Assembly: GCA_902478945.1 (NCBI GenBank)
Contig: CABSMX010000036.1
Span: 1 to 18,532 of the forward strand
DNA length: 18,532 bases
DNA from: an uncultured Collinsella sp.
GTDB lineage: Bacteria; Actinomycetota; Coriobacteriia; Coriobacteriales; Coriobacteriaceae
Direction: 5' to 3'
Shown here one piece after another: positions 1-7,683 of this stretch. Every line of letters begins with the position of its first letter. Within the stretch, counting starts at the first letter, position 1. The notes under the pieces were generated by a model that was not told the origin of the DNA, made no database searches, and saw only the letters and a program-made list of their open reading frames with translations. The position numbers and the translations under genes are program-made.

Positions 1-2583
1 ATCTCCAAGGACATGATCAACCGCTACTGGATGATGCAGGGCTATGAGGTTCCCTATGTCCCCGGTTGGGACTGCCATGGTCAGCCGATCGAGCACAAGG
101 TCGAGGAGAAGCTCGGCACCGAGAAGTTCAACCAGACCCCCACGGCCAAGATTCGTGAGCTCTGCAACGAGTTCGCTGTCGAGAACATCGAGCTGCAGAA
201 GGCCGGTTTCCGTCGTCTGGGCGTGCTCGGCGACTGGGATAACCCCTATCTGACGCTCTATCACCAGCACGATGCCGCCGACATCGAGGTCTTCAAGGCC
301 ATGTTCGATAAGGGCATGATCTATCGCGGCCACAAGCCGGTTCACTGGTGCAAGCACTGCCACACCGCGCTGGCCGAGGCCGAGATTGAGTACTCCGACG
401 AGACGAGCCCCTCCATCTTCGTGCGCTTTGAGATGACCTCCAAGCCCGCCGGCCTCGAGAACTTCGACGGCCCGGTCGACTTTATCATCTGGACGACCAC
501 GCCGTGGACCATCCCCTCTGACCAGGCCGTTTCCCTTAATCCCGGCGCCGCCTATGTCGCCGTTGAGCACGATGGCCGTGCCGAGGTCATGCTCGAGGAC
601 CTGGCTCCCAAGTGCTGCGAGGAGTTTGGCTGGGAGTACACCCCGGTCATGGTCGACGGCGAGCCCTATGTGGTTCCCGCCGAGACGTTCCACCACATCC
701 ACTACAAGCAGCCGATCTTTGACGGTGTTGAGGGCGTGGCGCTCCTGGCCGACTACGTCGGTGTCGATGACGGTACCGGTATCGTCCACAACTCGCCCGG
801 CCACGGCGTCGACGACTACTTCGCCTGCCTCAAGGAAGGCATCACCGACATCTGCATGCCGGTCGATGACGACGGCAAGTTCTACACCGGCGAGGAGTTT
901 GGCACCGGTGGTCCCTTCAGCGGTATGGATACCGATGAGGCCAACCCGCATATCATCGAGTTCCTGCGCGAGCGCGGCACCCTGGTCCTCGAGAAGAAGA
1001 TCACGCACAGCTATCCGCACTGCTGGCGCTGCAAGCACCCGGTGCTCTTCCGTGCTACTGACCAGTGGTTTGTCTCGATGGACAAGACCGGTTTGCGCGA
1101 GCAGGCTGGCAAAGAGGTCCGCGAGAACGTCAAGTGGTATCCGGCCCACGCGGCCAACCGCATCGGTGCCATGGTCGAGCAGCGTCCCGACTGGTGCATC
1201 AGCCGTCAGCGCAACTGGGGCGTGCCTATCCCCAGCTACACCTGCGCCGACTGCGGCGAGAAGGTCATGAACGATGCCACGCTCGACGCCGTCATCAAGC
1301 TCTTCCATGAGAGGGGCTCCGACGCCTGGTTCACCGACGCTCCCGAGAGCTACCTGGGCGAGGCCTGCGTCTGCCCCAAGTGCGGCGGCCATCACCTCAA
1401 GGCCGATAAGGACATCCTCGACGTGTGGTGGGACTCCGGCGTGTCTTGGAAGGCCGTATGCGAGTATCGCCCCGAGCTTGAGTACCCGGCTGACGTGTAT
1501 CTCGAGGGCTCCGACCAGCACCGCGGTTGGTTCCAGAGCTCGCTGCTGACCTCGGTGGGTGCCAACGGTCACGCTCCGTACAAGGCAGTCGTCTCGCAGG
1601 GCTTCACGCTCGACGGCCAGGGCCGCAAGATGTCCAAGTCGCTCGGCAACGTCATCGACCCCAACAAGGTCTGTGACGAGATGGGCGCCGACATCATCCG
1701 TCTGTGGGTCGCCTCGGTCGATACCAGCTCCGACGTGTCCATCGACCACGAGATCCTTGCTCGTACGTCCGATGCCTACCGTCGTTTCCGCAACACGCTG
1801 CGCTTCCTGCTCTCCGAGCTCGAGGGTCAGTTTGAGCCCGAGACCGACGGCGTCGCCTTTGCCGACCTGCTGCCGCTCGACAAGCTCATGGTTGCCCGCC
1901 TGACCCAGGTCCAGGCCGAGGTCGACGATGCCTACGCCAGCTACGAGTTCCCGCGCGCCTACCGTGCGCTTTACGACTTTGTGGTTACCGAGCTCTCCAA
2001 CGTGTATCTCGACGCCCTGAAGGACCGTCTGTACTGCGAGAAGCCCGGCTCTCTCGAGCGCCGCAGCGCCCAAACCGTGCTGGCCGAGCTCTTCTCGATG
2101 CTCATGCGCGACCTGCAGCCGATCCTGTCCTACACGGTCGACGAGGCCATGGCCTATGCGCCCGCCGGCTGCGTCGATCACCAGAAGTACGCCGCGCTGC
2201 TCGATTGGTACAAGTCGCCTATCACGGTCGACGAGGCCAATGAGTTTGAGGGCGTGCTCGAGGCTTCGCTCGAGCTCCGTAGCGCCGTGACCAAGGCCCT
2301 TGAGGATGCCCGTTCCGCTGGCACCTTCACCAAGAGCCAGCAGGTCCGCGTCAAGGCGGTCGTTCCCGCCGAGATGTACGCGCTGCTGACCGGTGACAAA
2401 GCCGTCGACCTGGCCGAGTTCTACATCGTCTCCGATGTTGAGCTGACCCAGGGCGACGAGCTTTCCGTTGCTATTGAGGCTGCCGAGGGCGAGTGCTGCG
2501 ACCGTTGCTGGAACTATCGCACCACCGTCGGCGAGTACAACGGCCACGCGCATATCTGCAAGCGCTGCGCCGACGCTTTGTAG
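1..2583 (+). CDS. ileS: Isoleucyl-tRNA synthetase, 5'-truncated by the window edge
   Basis: Charges tRNA-Ile with isoleucine in the cytoplasm and hydrolyses mischarged Val-tRNA-Ile. The frame is open from base 1, so the ATG at 13 is internal. The true start and the class I HIGH motif lie upstream, with only the following PGWDCHG block (near base 61) visible. The CP1 editing domain shows WTTTPWT (490-510) and a GTGIVHNSPGHG block near 772. The catalytic core shows WWDSG and the KMSKS loop (1627-1641). Next come the anticodon-binding helical domain and a C-terminal zinc finger of CxxC pairs (near 2494-2570), typical of bacterial IleRS. About 860 residues are present, which suggests only some 60 are missing. 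The stop is TAG at 2581, inside a perfect hairpin. Any T-box or other leader regulation would be outside the window. Identification is secure. Confidence 0.97.
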   Translation: MSKDMINRYWMMQGYEVPYVPGWDCHGQPIEHKVEEKLGTEKFNQTPTAKIRELCNEFAVENIELQKAGFRRLGVLGDWDNPYLTLYHQHDAADIEVFKAMFDKGMIYRGHKPVHWCKHCHTALAEAEIEYSDETSPSIFVRFEMTSKPAGLENFDGPVDFIIWTTTPWTIPSDQAVSLNPGAAYVAVEHDGRAEVMLEDLAPKCCEEFGWEYTPVMVDGEPYVVPAETFHHIHYKQPIFDGVEGVALLADYVGVDDGTGIVHNSPGHGVDDYFACLKEGITDICMPVDDDGKFYTGEEFGTGGPFSGMDTDEANPHIIEFLRERGTLVLEKKITHSYPHCWRCKHPVLFRATDQWFVSMDKTGLREQAGKEVRENVKWYPAHAANRIGAMVEQRPDWCISRQRNWGVPIPSYTCADCGEKVMNDATLDAVIKLFHERGSDAWFTDAPESYLGEACVCPKCGGHHLKADKDILDVWWDSGVSWKAVCEYRPELEYPADVYLEGSDQHRGWFQSSLLTSVGANGHAPYKAVVSQGFTLDGQGRKMSKSLGNVIDPNKVCDEMGADIIRLWVASVDTSSDVSIDHEILARTSDAYRRFRNTLRFLLSELEGQFEPETDGVAFADLLPLDKLMVARLTQVQAEVDDAYASYEFPRAYRALYDFVVTELSNVYLDALKDRLYCEKPGSLERRSAQTVLAELFSMLMRDLQPILSYTVDEAMAYAPAGCVDHQKYAALLDWYKSPITVDEANEFEGVLEASLELRSAVTKALEDARSAGTFTKSQQVRVKAVVPAEMYALLTGDKAVDLAEFYIVSDVELTQGDELSVAIEAAEGECCDRCWNYRTTVGEYNGHAHICKRCADAL

Positions 2584-2614
2584 GTTACGGCGTTCGTAGA
2601 ACGCCGTAACCTAC
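2580..2614. repeat. Perfect 16-bp inverted repeat overlapping the ileS stop codon
   Basis: The arms are 2580-2595 and 2599-2614, fully complementary, around a 3-nt spacer (GTA). The left arm begins with the last base of the last sense codon of ileS and contains its TAG stop. No T-run follows on either strand, so it is not a textbook Rho-independent terminator. It may protect the 3' end, act with the next hairpin, or be a protein-binding palindrome. The structure is seen directly; its role is inferred. Confidence 0.8.
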
Positions 2615-2658
2615 CGACGCTGCGCGGGCCGCATTTGGACAATCTGACGTTCAATTTC

Positions 2659-2692
2659 AAGGGCGCGACCGAAAGGTCAGCGCCCTTTCATT
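2659..2692 (+). terminator. Probable Rho-independent terminator downstream of ileS
   Basis: Outer stem AAGGGCGC (2659-2666) pairs with GCGCCCTT (2680-2687). Inner stem GACC (2667-2670) pairs with GGTC (2675-2678), with a single bulged A at 2679. The loop is GAAA, a GNRA tetraloop. A T-rich but imperfect tail (TTCATTTC) follows. It lies about 75 bases after the ileS stop and well before lspA, which fits the end of the ileS transcript. Confidence 0.7.
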
Positions 2693-2767
2693 TCACGTCA
2701 CCTTGTCTCAAATGCGACCTGCTCGCTCATTTATGCTCTACCTGCGGTGTTTCCGTTCTTGGGAGAT

Positions 2768-2798
2768 TTGTCGCTTCTTGCTTGCGTCAATGTATGAT
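2768..2798 (+). promoter_or_regulatory. Weak promoter candidate for lspA-rluD
   Basis: A TATGAT element (2793-2798) could be a -10 box, with TTGTCG (2768-2773) as a poor -35 at a long 19-bp spacing. It lies in the 266-bp gap between ileS and lspA, downstream of the terminator hairpin, where a promoter is expected. The rest of that gap shows no gene or recognised riboswitch. Confidence 0.27.
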
Positions 2799-2849
2799 TA
2801 TCTACTGCGTTAAACGGAATTCGATTGTTCTTGAGGGTAGGGGATTTCT

Positions 2850-3449
2850 TTGGGTCGTGGTGCGGATATGACGCCGCCTTTGCGTTGGCGGTTAGGTGTT
2901 GCTGGTGGGGTAGCGCTCGTTGTGTTGCTTGTTGACCAGCTGACCAAGCTTGCGGTTCGTGCCGTGGGCGATGCTCTGCATGTGACCGTTATCCCCGGCG
3001 TGATCGATTTTCTGTTTGTTCGCAATATCGGAGCCGCCTTTAGCATGGGCGAGGGGCATGGCATCGCGTTTGCCGTGCTGGCGTTGGCAGTCATTATCGC
3101 TATTGCCTTGTACCTCGTTCGTGCACCCCAGCTCGCCCATTTTGAGGTTGTGGGCATGGCCATGGTTGCGGGCGGCGCCGTCGGCAACGCTATCGATCGC
3201 CTGACCATGGGCTTCGTGACCGATTTTATTGCCACCACCTTCATCGACTTCCCCGTTTTTAATGTAGCCGATATCGGCATTACGGTCGGCGTCGTGCTGG
3301 CGCTCATCGGTTACATGTTCTTGAGCCCCGCCGCTCGCGAGGTCGATGCGACCGCCGAACTCAACGCTCGTGATGAGGCTCGCGCCAAACGCAAAGCCAA
3401 GCAGCGTGGGGAGCGTGCCCGCAAGATTCGCGAAAGGAATGAGCGCTAA
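2850..3449 (+). CDS. lspA: Lipoprotein signal peptidase (signal peptidase II)
   Basis: Inner-membrane aspartyl protease that removes the signal peptide from diacylglyceryl-modified prolipoproteins. Four hydrophobic segments are visible. Family signatures appear in order: VDQLTKLAV near the N terminus, FVRNIGAAFSM, GNAIDRLTMG with the first catalytic Asp, and FPVFNVADIG with the second. The protein ends in a long Lys/Arg-rich cytoplasmic tail of about 40 residues beyond the last helix, longer than in many homologues. The start is taken as TTG at 2850 because GAGGGTAGGGG lies 6-7 bases upstream. ATG at 2868 is the alternative and has a poorer ribosome site. The stop overlaps the start of the next gene by one base (TAATG), so the two are probably co-translated. 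The start is the only real uncertainty. Confidence 0.94.
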   Translation: MGRGADMTPPLRWRLGVAGGVALVVLLVDQLTKLAVRAVGDALHVTVIPGVIDFLFVRNIGAAFSMGEGHGIAFAVLALAVIIAIALYLVRAPQLAHFEVVGMAMVAGGAVGNAIDRLTMGFVTDFIATTFIDFPVFNVADIGITVGVVLALIGYMFLSPAAREVDATAELNARDEARAKRKAKQRGERARKIRERNER

Positions 3450-4462
3450 TGGCCGACATCCATATTCTTGTTGCCGACGATTCCGCTGGTCAGCGTCTTG
3501 ACGCCTATCTGGGCGCCAACGATGGCTGTCCCACACGCTCTGCCTGCGCGCATCTGATCGAGGGAGGCGCCGTTGCCGTCAACGGCGAGACCTGCCTGTC
3601 AAAAAAGTATGCTGTGCGCGCCGGCGACCGCATCTCGGTCGACTTGCCCGAGCCGCACGATCCGACCGACGTGATTCCCGAGGCCATTCCCCTCGATATC
3701 CGCTACGAGGACGACTACCTCATCGTGCTCTCCAAGCAGCGCGGCCTGGTGTGCCATCCCGCCCACGGCCACGAGAGCGGCACCCTTGCGAACGCTCTGG
3801 TCTACCACTGCGGCATCGATCATCTTGGTACCGTGCAGGGTGAGGACCGCCCCGGCATCGTGCATCGCCTGGATCGCGATACCTCGGGGCTTATGCTCGC
3901 GGCAAAAGACGACGACACCCAGCGCGCGCTTCAAAATCTCATCCGCACGCGCACGCTCGACCGTCGCTATATCACGCTCGTTCACGGGCACATCGCCATG
4001 GATGAGGGCACTGTCAACACTGGTATTGCCCGATCGACGCGCGACCGCGTGAAGATGGCGGTTTCCGATGACCCCTTTGCGCGCCAGGCCATCACGACTT
4101 TTAAGGTGCTCGAGCGCTTTGATTCCACGCGTTTTGACGACGGCTATACGCTCGTCGAGTGCCACTTGTTTACGGGCCGCACGCATCAGATTCGCGTGCA
4201 CATGCGCCATATCAACCACGCCTGCGTGGGCGATCCGCTCTACGGCAAGTGCGACGCGCGCGCCGATCAGGGTCTGACCAGGCAGTTCCTTCATTCCTGG
4301 CGTGTGGCGTTCGACCATCCCGTGACGGGAGAGCGCATTGAGTGCCGTGATGAGCTGCCGTGGGACCTTGCCGCGGTTCTGGATGACCTGGCCCCGCGTT
4401 CGCTCGGCCGCACTGCCGCCGGTGACGAAATTGTCCCGCAGCTCGGTCTGCTCGAAGCCTAG
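3449..4462 (+). CDS. rluD: RluA/RluD-family RNA pseudouridine synthase
   Basis: Isomerises uridine to pseudouridine in structured RNA, most likely 23S rRNA. The N terminus (about residues 13-75) looks like an S4 RNA-binding domain, which separates RluC/RluD-like enzymes from stand-alone RluA forms. The catalytic block HRLDRDTSG lies at residues 139-147, with the active Asp at 142. GRTHQIRVHM, the conserved C-terminal uridine-pocket motif, follows. Length is 337 aa, normal for the family. A GAAAGGA ribosome site precedes the ATG, which overlaps the lspA stop by one base. lspA next to an RluA-type gene is a common bacterial pairing. The family is certain. The precise target site, and so the symbol, is an assignment by similarity to the S4-containing subgroup. 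Confidence 0.9.
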   Translation: MADIHILVADDSAGQRLDAYLGANDGCPTRSACAHLIEGGAVAVNGETCLSKKYAVRAGDRISVDLPEPHDPTDVIPEAIPLDIRYEDDYLIVLSKQRGLVCHPAHGHESGTLANALVYHCGIDHLGTVQGEDRPGIVHRLDRDTSGLMLAAKDDDTQRALQNLIRTRTLDRRYITLVHGHIAMDEGTVNTGIARSTRDRVKMAVSDDPFARQAITTFKVLERFDSTRFDDGYTLVECHLFTGRTHQIRVHMRHINHACVGDPLYGKCDARADQGLTRQFLHSWRVAFDHPVTGERIECRDELPWDLAAVLDDLAPRSLGRTAAGDEIVPQLGLLEA

Positions 4463-4480
4463 CCAGAATTAGGTGGTTTC

Positions 4481-4507
4481 TTGAACTCGGTAAGCCTGCG
4501 GTAAGAT
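4481..4507 (+). promoter_or_regulatory. Promoter candidate for the glycosyltransferase gene
   Basis: TTGAAC (4481-4486) resembles a -35 box and TAAGAT (4502-4507) a -10 box, each 4 of 6 to the consensus, at a short 15-bp spacing. GATATA at 4505 is an alternative -10 at 18 bp. The elements sit in the only gap between rluD and the glycosyltransferase gene. Confidence 0.42.
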
Positions 4508-4544
4508 ATACGATTGTTTACGTAACGCGTTGCTGGGAGCCTGC

Positions 4545-5840
4545 ATGCTCGCCTTTTTACAAACCAACACACCCATCGTGATCTTCAACCAGATTGTCGT
4601 CACGCTGCTCACGGTCTGCTTTCTGTACCAGGTGGTCTTCTTTGTCATCGGCGCTCTTCGTGGCGAGGTCGCGCCTCCCAAGGCCAAAAAACTCCACCGC
4701 TATGCCTTCTTTATCGCGGCGCATAACGAGGAGGCTGTGATCGCCAACCTCGTTCGCTCCATCAAGGACCAGGATTATCCGTCCGAGCTTATCGAGGTCT
4801 TTGTGGTCGCCGACGCCTGCACCGACAACACGGCGCAGCTCGCGCGCGAGGCGGGCGCTGTCGTTTATGAGCGCAATGACCTTGCCCGCAAGGGCAAGAG
4901 CTGGGTCATGGACTTTGGCTTCGACCGCATCCTTAACGAGTATCCCGATACGTTTGAAGGCTACTTTATCTTCGATGCCGATAACGTCATCGCCCGCGAT
5001 TACGTCTCCAAGATGAACGATGCCTTTGATCAGGGCTTCCATGTGGTCACGAGCTATCGCAACTCCAAGAACTTCGGCAGCTCGTGGATCTCGGCGGCTA
5101 ATGCTACGTGGTATCTGCGAGAGGCGCGCTTTCTCAACAACGCGCGTAATATCTGCAAGACGTCCTGCGCTGTCTCGGGTTCGGGTTACCTTATCTCGGC
5201 GAGCGTGATCGAGGGCATGCACGGTTGGCAGTTCCATACGCTGACCGAGGATATTCAGTTCACCACGTTCTGCGCCATTCACGGCATTCGCATTGGCTAT
5301 GCACCGGCGGAGTTCTTTGACGAACAGCCCGTGACGTTTAAGGCTTCCTGGAAGCAGCGTATGCGCTGGACCAAGGGCTTCTACCAGGTGTTCTTTACGT
5401 ATGGTAAGCACCTGGTCAAATCGACCTTTCGCTACCATCGCTTTGCCGCCTATGACATGTTTATGACGATCGCCCCGGGTATGTTGCTATCTCTGATCTC
5501 GATGCTCGCCAATGCCACGTTCCTGATTGTGGGCGGTCTTTCGCACGGCTTCCTGGCCACCGAGGTTGAGATGCAGGCGTGTGCCGCTTCTCTCATTATG
5601 ACCTTCGCCATGATGTATCAGACGTTCTTTATCCTGGCGCTGCTCACGACCATCTTTGAGTACAAGCACATTCACTGCGCGCAAAAGTGGCGTCTGGTGA
5701 CCAACCTGTTTACCTTCCCGATCTTTATGTTCAGCTATATCCCCATTACGGTGGCAGCACTGTTCTTGAAGGTCGACTGGGTGCCGACGCAGCACGCCGT
5801 GAGCGTTACCCTTGACGAGGTCATGCAAGGCGCCAAATAA
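4545..5840 (+). CDS. Membrane family-2 processive glycosyltransferase
   Basis: Predicted polysaccharide or glycolipid synthase of the cellulose/hyaluronan synthase type, using a nucleotide sugar at the cytoplasmic membrane face. With the start at ATG 4545 (GGGAG five bases upstream) it has 431 aa. An N-terminal membrane helix spans about residues 12-35. The GT-A domain shows AAHNEE (59-63 region), ADACTDNT with the first Asp at 90, FDADN with the DxD motif (144-146), TED (234-236, the usual catalytic base) and QRMRW (271-275, the QxxRW motif of processive enzymes). Three or four more hydrophobic segments follow (about 308-330, 345-372, 388-408). The flanking promoter candidate and strong terminator suggest a single-gene unit. 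No PilZ domain and no partner synthase or export gene is adjacent, so the product sugar cannot be named. A TTG at 4530 in the same frame is a less likely start. Confidence 0.9.
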   Translation: MLAFLQTNTPIVIFNQIVVTLLTVCFLYQVVFFVIGALRGEVAPPKAKKLHRYAFFIAAHNEEAVIANLVRSIKDQDYPSELIEVFVVADACTDNTAQLAREAGAVVYERNDLARKGKSWVMDFGFDRILNEYPDTFEGYFIFDADNVIARDYVSKMNDAFDQGFHVVTSYRNSKNFGSSWISAANATWYLREARFLNNARNICKTSCAVSGSGYLISASVIEGMHGWQFHTLTEDIQFTTFCAIHGIRIGYAPAEFFDEQPVTFKASWKQRMRWTKGFYQVFFTYGKHLVKSTFRYHRFAAYDMFMTIAPGMLLSLISMLANATFLIVGGLSHGFLATEVEMQACAASLIMTFAMMYQTFFILALLTTIFEYKHIHCAQKWRLVTNLFTFPIFMFSYIPITVAALFLKVDWVPTQHAVSVTLDEVMQGAK

Positions 5841-5848
5841 CCACGATC

Positions 5849-5890
5849 AAAACCACCACAAAGGGGACAGGCACCTTTGTGGTGGTTTTT
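5849..5890 (+). terminator. Strong, symmetrical Rho-independent terminator
   Basis: A perfect 16-bp stem: arm 5849-5864 (starting AAAACCACC) pairs with 5874-5889 (ending GGTGGTTTT) around a 9-nt loop, GGACAGGCA. The A-rich left and T-rich right ends would let it terminate on both strands. It begins 8 bases after the glycosyltransferase stop and separates that gene from the peptidase. The loop with its closing bases spells GGGGACAGGCACC, which may mark a dispersed repeat. Confidence 0.88.
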
Positions 5891-5921
5891 GCGTTTGAGC
5901 TGCTGCCCAAGGAGGTGTTAG

Positions 5922-6344
5922 ATGGTCTATATTCCGTTTTGGATTTGCATCTTTGCCGGCGCGGCGATTGATGCCCGTGAGCGACGGTTTCCCAATCAGC
6001 TTGCCGGCGCGTGTGCGGTGGCGGCGTTTGCAGGCGTTTGGCTCGACAAGGGCGTTAACACGGCGCTTGACCATGCCGGTCTTGCTGCCATCGCCTACCT
6101 TGCCCTTATGCTTACTGAGTCGCTCTGGCGTCGTGTTCGCCACGCTCCCGGCATTGGTATGGGGGACGCCAAGGCGCTCTTTGCCCTTTGTACCTTCGAT
6201 CCCTTGGGTGGTATCGTCGCGTTTGCGGCTGCGCTCCTGGCCCTTGCCGCCGCCTGTCTCATCGCAAAATCGCGCTCCCTGCCATTGCTGCCGTTTTTGG
6301 TGCCGATATTTGCCATAATCGAGGTTGTGGGTAGTACGCTGTAA
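5922..6344 (+). CDS. Minimal prepilin-type (A24) aspartyl peptidase
   Basis: Small membrane protein of 140 aa with the two hallmarks of the type IV prepilin peptidase family. AAIDARERRFPN carries the first Asp (17) followed by the Pro-Asn seen in the family. GIGMGDAKAL carries the GxGD Asp (82). Hydrophobic segments fill most of the rest. It lacks the N-terminal methylase domain of full-length PilD, so it matches the short, peptidase-only forms. An AAGGAGG ribosome site lies 6 bases before the ATG. No prepilin, pilus ATPase or Tad gene occurs in the window, so its substrate must be encoded elsewhere. Its 3' end is followed after 31 bases by the HD hydrolase gene, suggesting shared transcription. 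Family assignment is good; the substrate is unknown. Confidence 0.83.
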   Translation: MVYIPFWICIFAGAAIDARERRFPNQLAGACAVAAFAGVWLDKGVNTALDHAGLAAIAYLALMLTESLWRRVRHAPGIGMGDAKALFALCTFDPLGGIVAFAAALLALAAACLIAKSRSLPLLPFLVPIFAIIEVVGSTL

Positions 6345-6375
6345 CCGTTTGCGCGCCCTTTTTAAGGAGCATGCC

Positions 6376-7623
6376 ATGGCAACCAATCAACAGACAGCCG
6401 CCATTAAGGCGCGTATGGATCGCATTCCCGCGGCGTTGTCGCCCGAGTTGGTCGGGCGTATCGCCGCCGACCGCGGCTCAGGTGTCGTTAATCCCTATCG
6501 ATGTGGTGACGACCAGGTCATTCGACGCTTCGATCGAGCCGCAGATGTGGGCACGTTCATGCGTCCGGCATTTATGCGCGATACCGAAAAGATTTTGCAT
6601 CTGCCCGCATACACCCGTTATGCAGGCAAAACGCAGGTCTTTAGTTTTCGCAGCAACGACGACCTGTCGCGTCGCGGCCTGCACGTGCAGCTTGTTTCGC
6701 GCATCGCGCGCGATATCGGACGTGCCCTGGGGCTCAACTGCGATCTGATCGAGGCGATTGGCTTAGGCCACGACTTGGGCCACACGCCCTTTGGCCATGC
6801 CGGTGAGCGATTCCTCAACGATATCTATCACGAGCGCACGGGTCGTTATTTTTTCCATAACGTGCAGTCGGTCCGCGTGCTCGACGCGCTGTACGGCCGC
6901 AACGTGTCGCTCCAGACGCTCGACGGCGTGCTATGCCACAACGGTGAGTACGAACAGCGTGTGTTTGAGCTTTCGGACATGAGCTCCTTTGACCAGTTCG
7001 ACCTTACGGTTGAGGATTGCATTGCCACAGGTTACAGCGCAATTGAGCACCTGCGCCCCATGACGCTCGAGGGCTGCGTGGTTCGCATCTCGGATATCCT
7101 TGCCTACGTGGGGCGCGATCGCCAAGACGCCATTTCGGCGGGTCTGCTGTCACCCGACGCCTTTGACGATGACCTGGGCGGGGCATACAACAGCTGGATC
7201 CTTACGCATGCCTCCATCGATATCGTCGAGCACAGCTATGGTAAGCCACGCATCGAGATGAGCGAGGACCTGTTTGAGGAGATCCGCCGAGCCAAGCGCG
7301 AGAACTACGAGAAGATCTATAGCAAGGGCGGCATTGAAGGCGACTCCGAAGCGGAGCTGCGCGAGGCCTTCGAAAAGCTCTACGACCGTTGCCTGCAGGA
7401 TATAAACGAAGGCGACGAGTCTTCGTATATCTTTAAGCACCACATTTCTCGCATTGAGCGGCAGCTTTTCTACTACGATCGCACCTATGCCTGGCAGGAC
7501 GACAAGGATCAAGCGGTGGTGGATTACATCGCGAGCATGACGGACGGCTATTTCTGCGAGCTTACGAGCAAGCTGTTCCCGGGATTGAAGTTTCCGCACC
7601 GTACCTATATTAACGAACGGTAG
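6376..7623 (+). CDS. dGTPase-like HD-domain triphosphohydrolase
   Basis: Predicted metal-dependent hydrolase of 415 aa that would convert dGTP or other dNTPs to the nucleoside and triphosphate, adjusting nucleotide pools. The KTQVF block near residue 90 and the HD core RRGLHVQLVSR...LGHDLGHTPFGHAGE match the deoxyguanosinetriphosphate triphosphohydrolase family. The later SDILAYVGRD provides the last metal-ligand Asp. Two family blocks are divergent: the usual DRDRI-FRRL stretch is replaced by MRDTEKILHLPAYTRY, and RLTHTLEV by RRGLHVQLV. This suggests a subgroup whose nucleotide preference may differ. The start is ATG 6376, with AAGGAG 6 bases upstream; an out-of-frame ATG at 6371 and in-frame codons further upstream lack support. 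RarA follows, so both neighbours serve DNA maintenance. Confidence 0.87.
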   Translation: MATNQQTAAIKARMDRIPAALSPELVGRIAADRGSGVVNPYRCGDDQVIRRFDRAADVGTFMRPAFMRDTEKILHLPAYTRYAGKTQVFSFRSNDDLSRRGLHVQLVSRIARDIGRALGLNCDLIEAIGLGHDLGHTPFGHAGERFLNDIYHERTGRYFFHNVQSVRVLDALYGRNVSLQTLDGVLCHNGEYEQRVFELSDMSSFDQFDLTVEDCIATGYSAIEHLRPMTLEGCVVRISDILAYVGRDRQDAISAGLLSPDAFDDDLGGAYNSWILTHASIDIVEHSYGKPRIEMSEDLFEEIRRAKRENYEKIYSKGGIEGDSEAELREAFEKLYDRCLQDINEGDESSYIFKHHISRIERQLFYYDRTYAWQDDKDQAVVDYIASMTDGYFCELTSKLFPGLKFPHRTYINER

Positions 7624-7638
7624 TTCGTATTTATTCGG

Positions 7639-7644
7639 TATACT
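7639..7644 (+). promoter_or_regulatory. -10 element candidate upstream of rarA
   Basis: TATACT matches the -10 consensus at 5 of 6 positions and lies in the 60-bp gap between the HD hydrolase and rarA. No good -35 is found 16-18 bp upstream (AACGGT overlaps the previous stop region). It may be weak, or need an activator. Confidence 0.35.
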
Positions 7645-7683
7645 GTTGGTGGAAAACGTTTTTGATTGACGCACGGGATGGCT

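Noticed and set aside
2635..2871. Possible 78-aa + strand gene between ileS and lspA
   Set aside because: It runs through the terminator hairpin and the lspA ribosome site, has no ribosome site of its own and no recognisable sequence.
4530..4544. TTG start 15 bases upstream for the glycosyltransferase
   Set aside because: The GGGAG ribosome site lies between it and ATG 4545, so only the ATG is properly spaced.
4557..5438. 293-codon minus-strand frame opposite the glycosyltransferase
   Set aside because: Antisense shadow of a gene with intact catalytic motifs.
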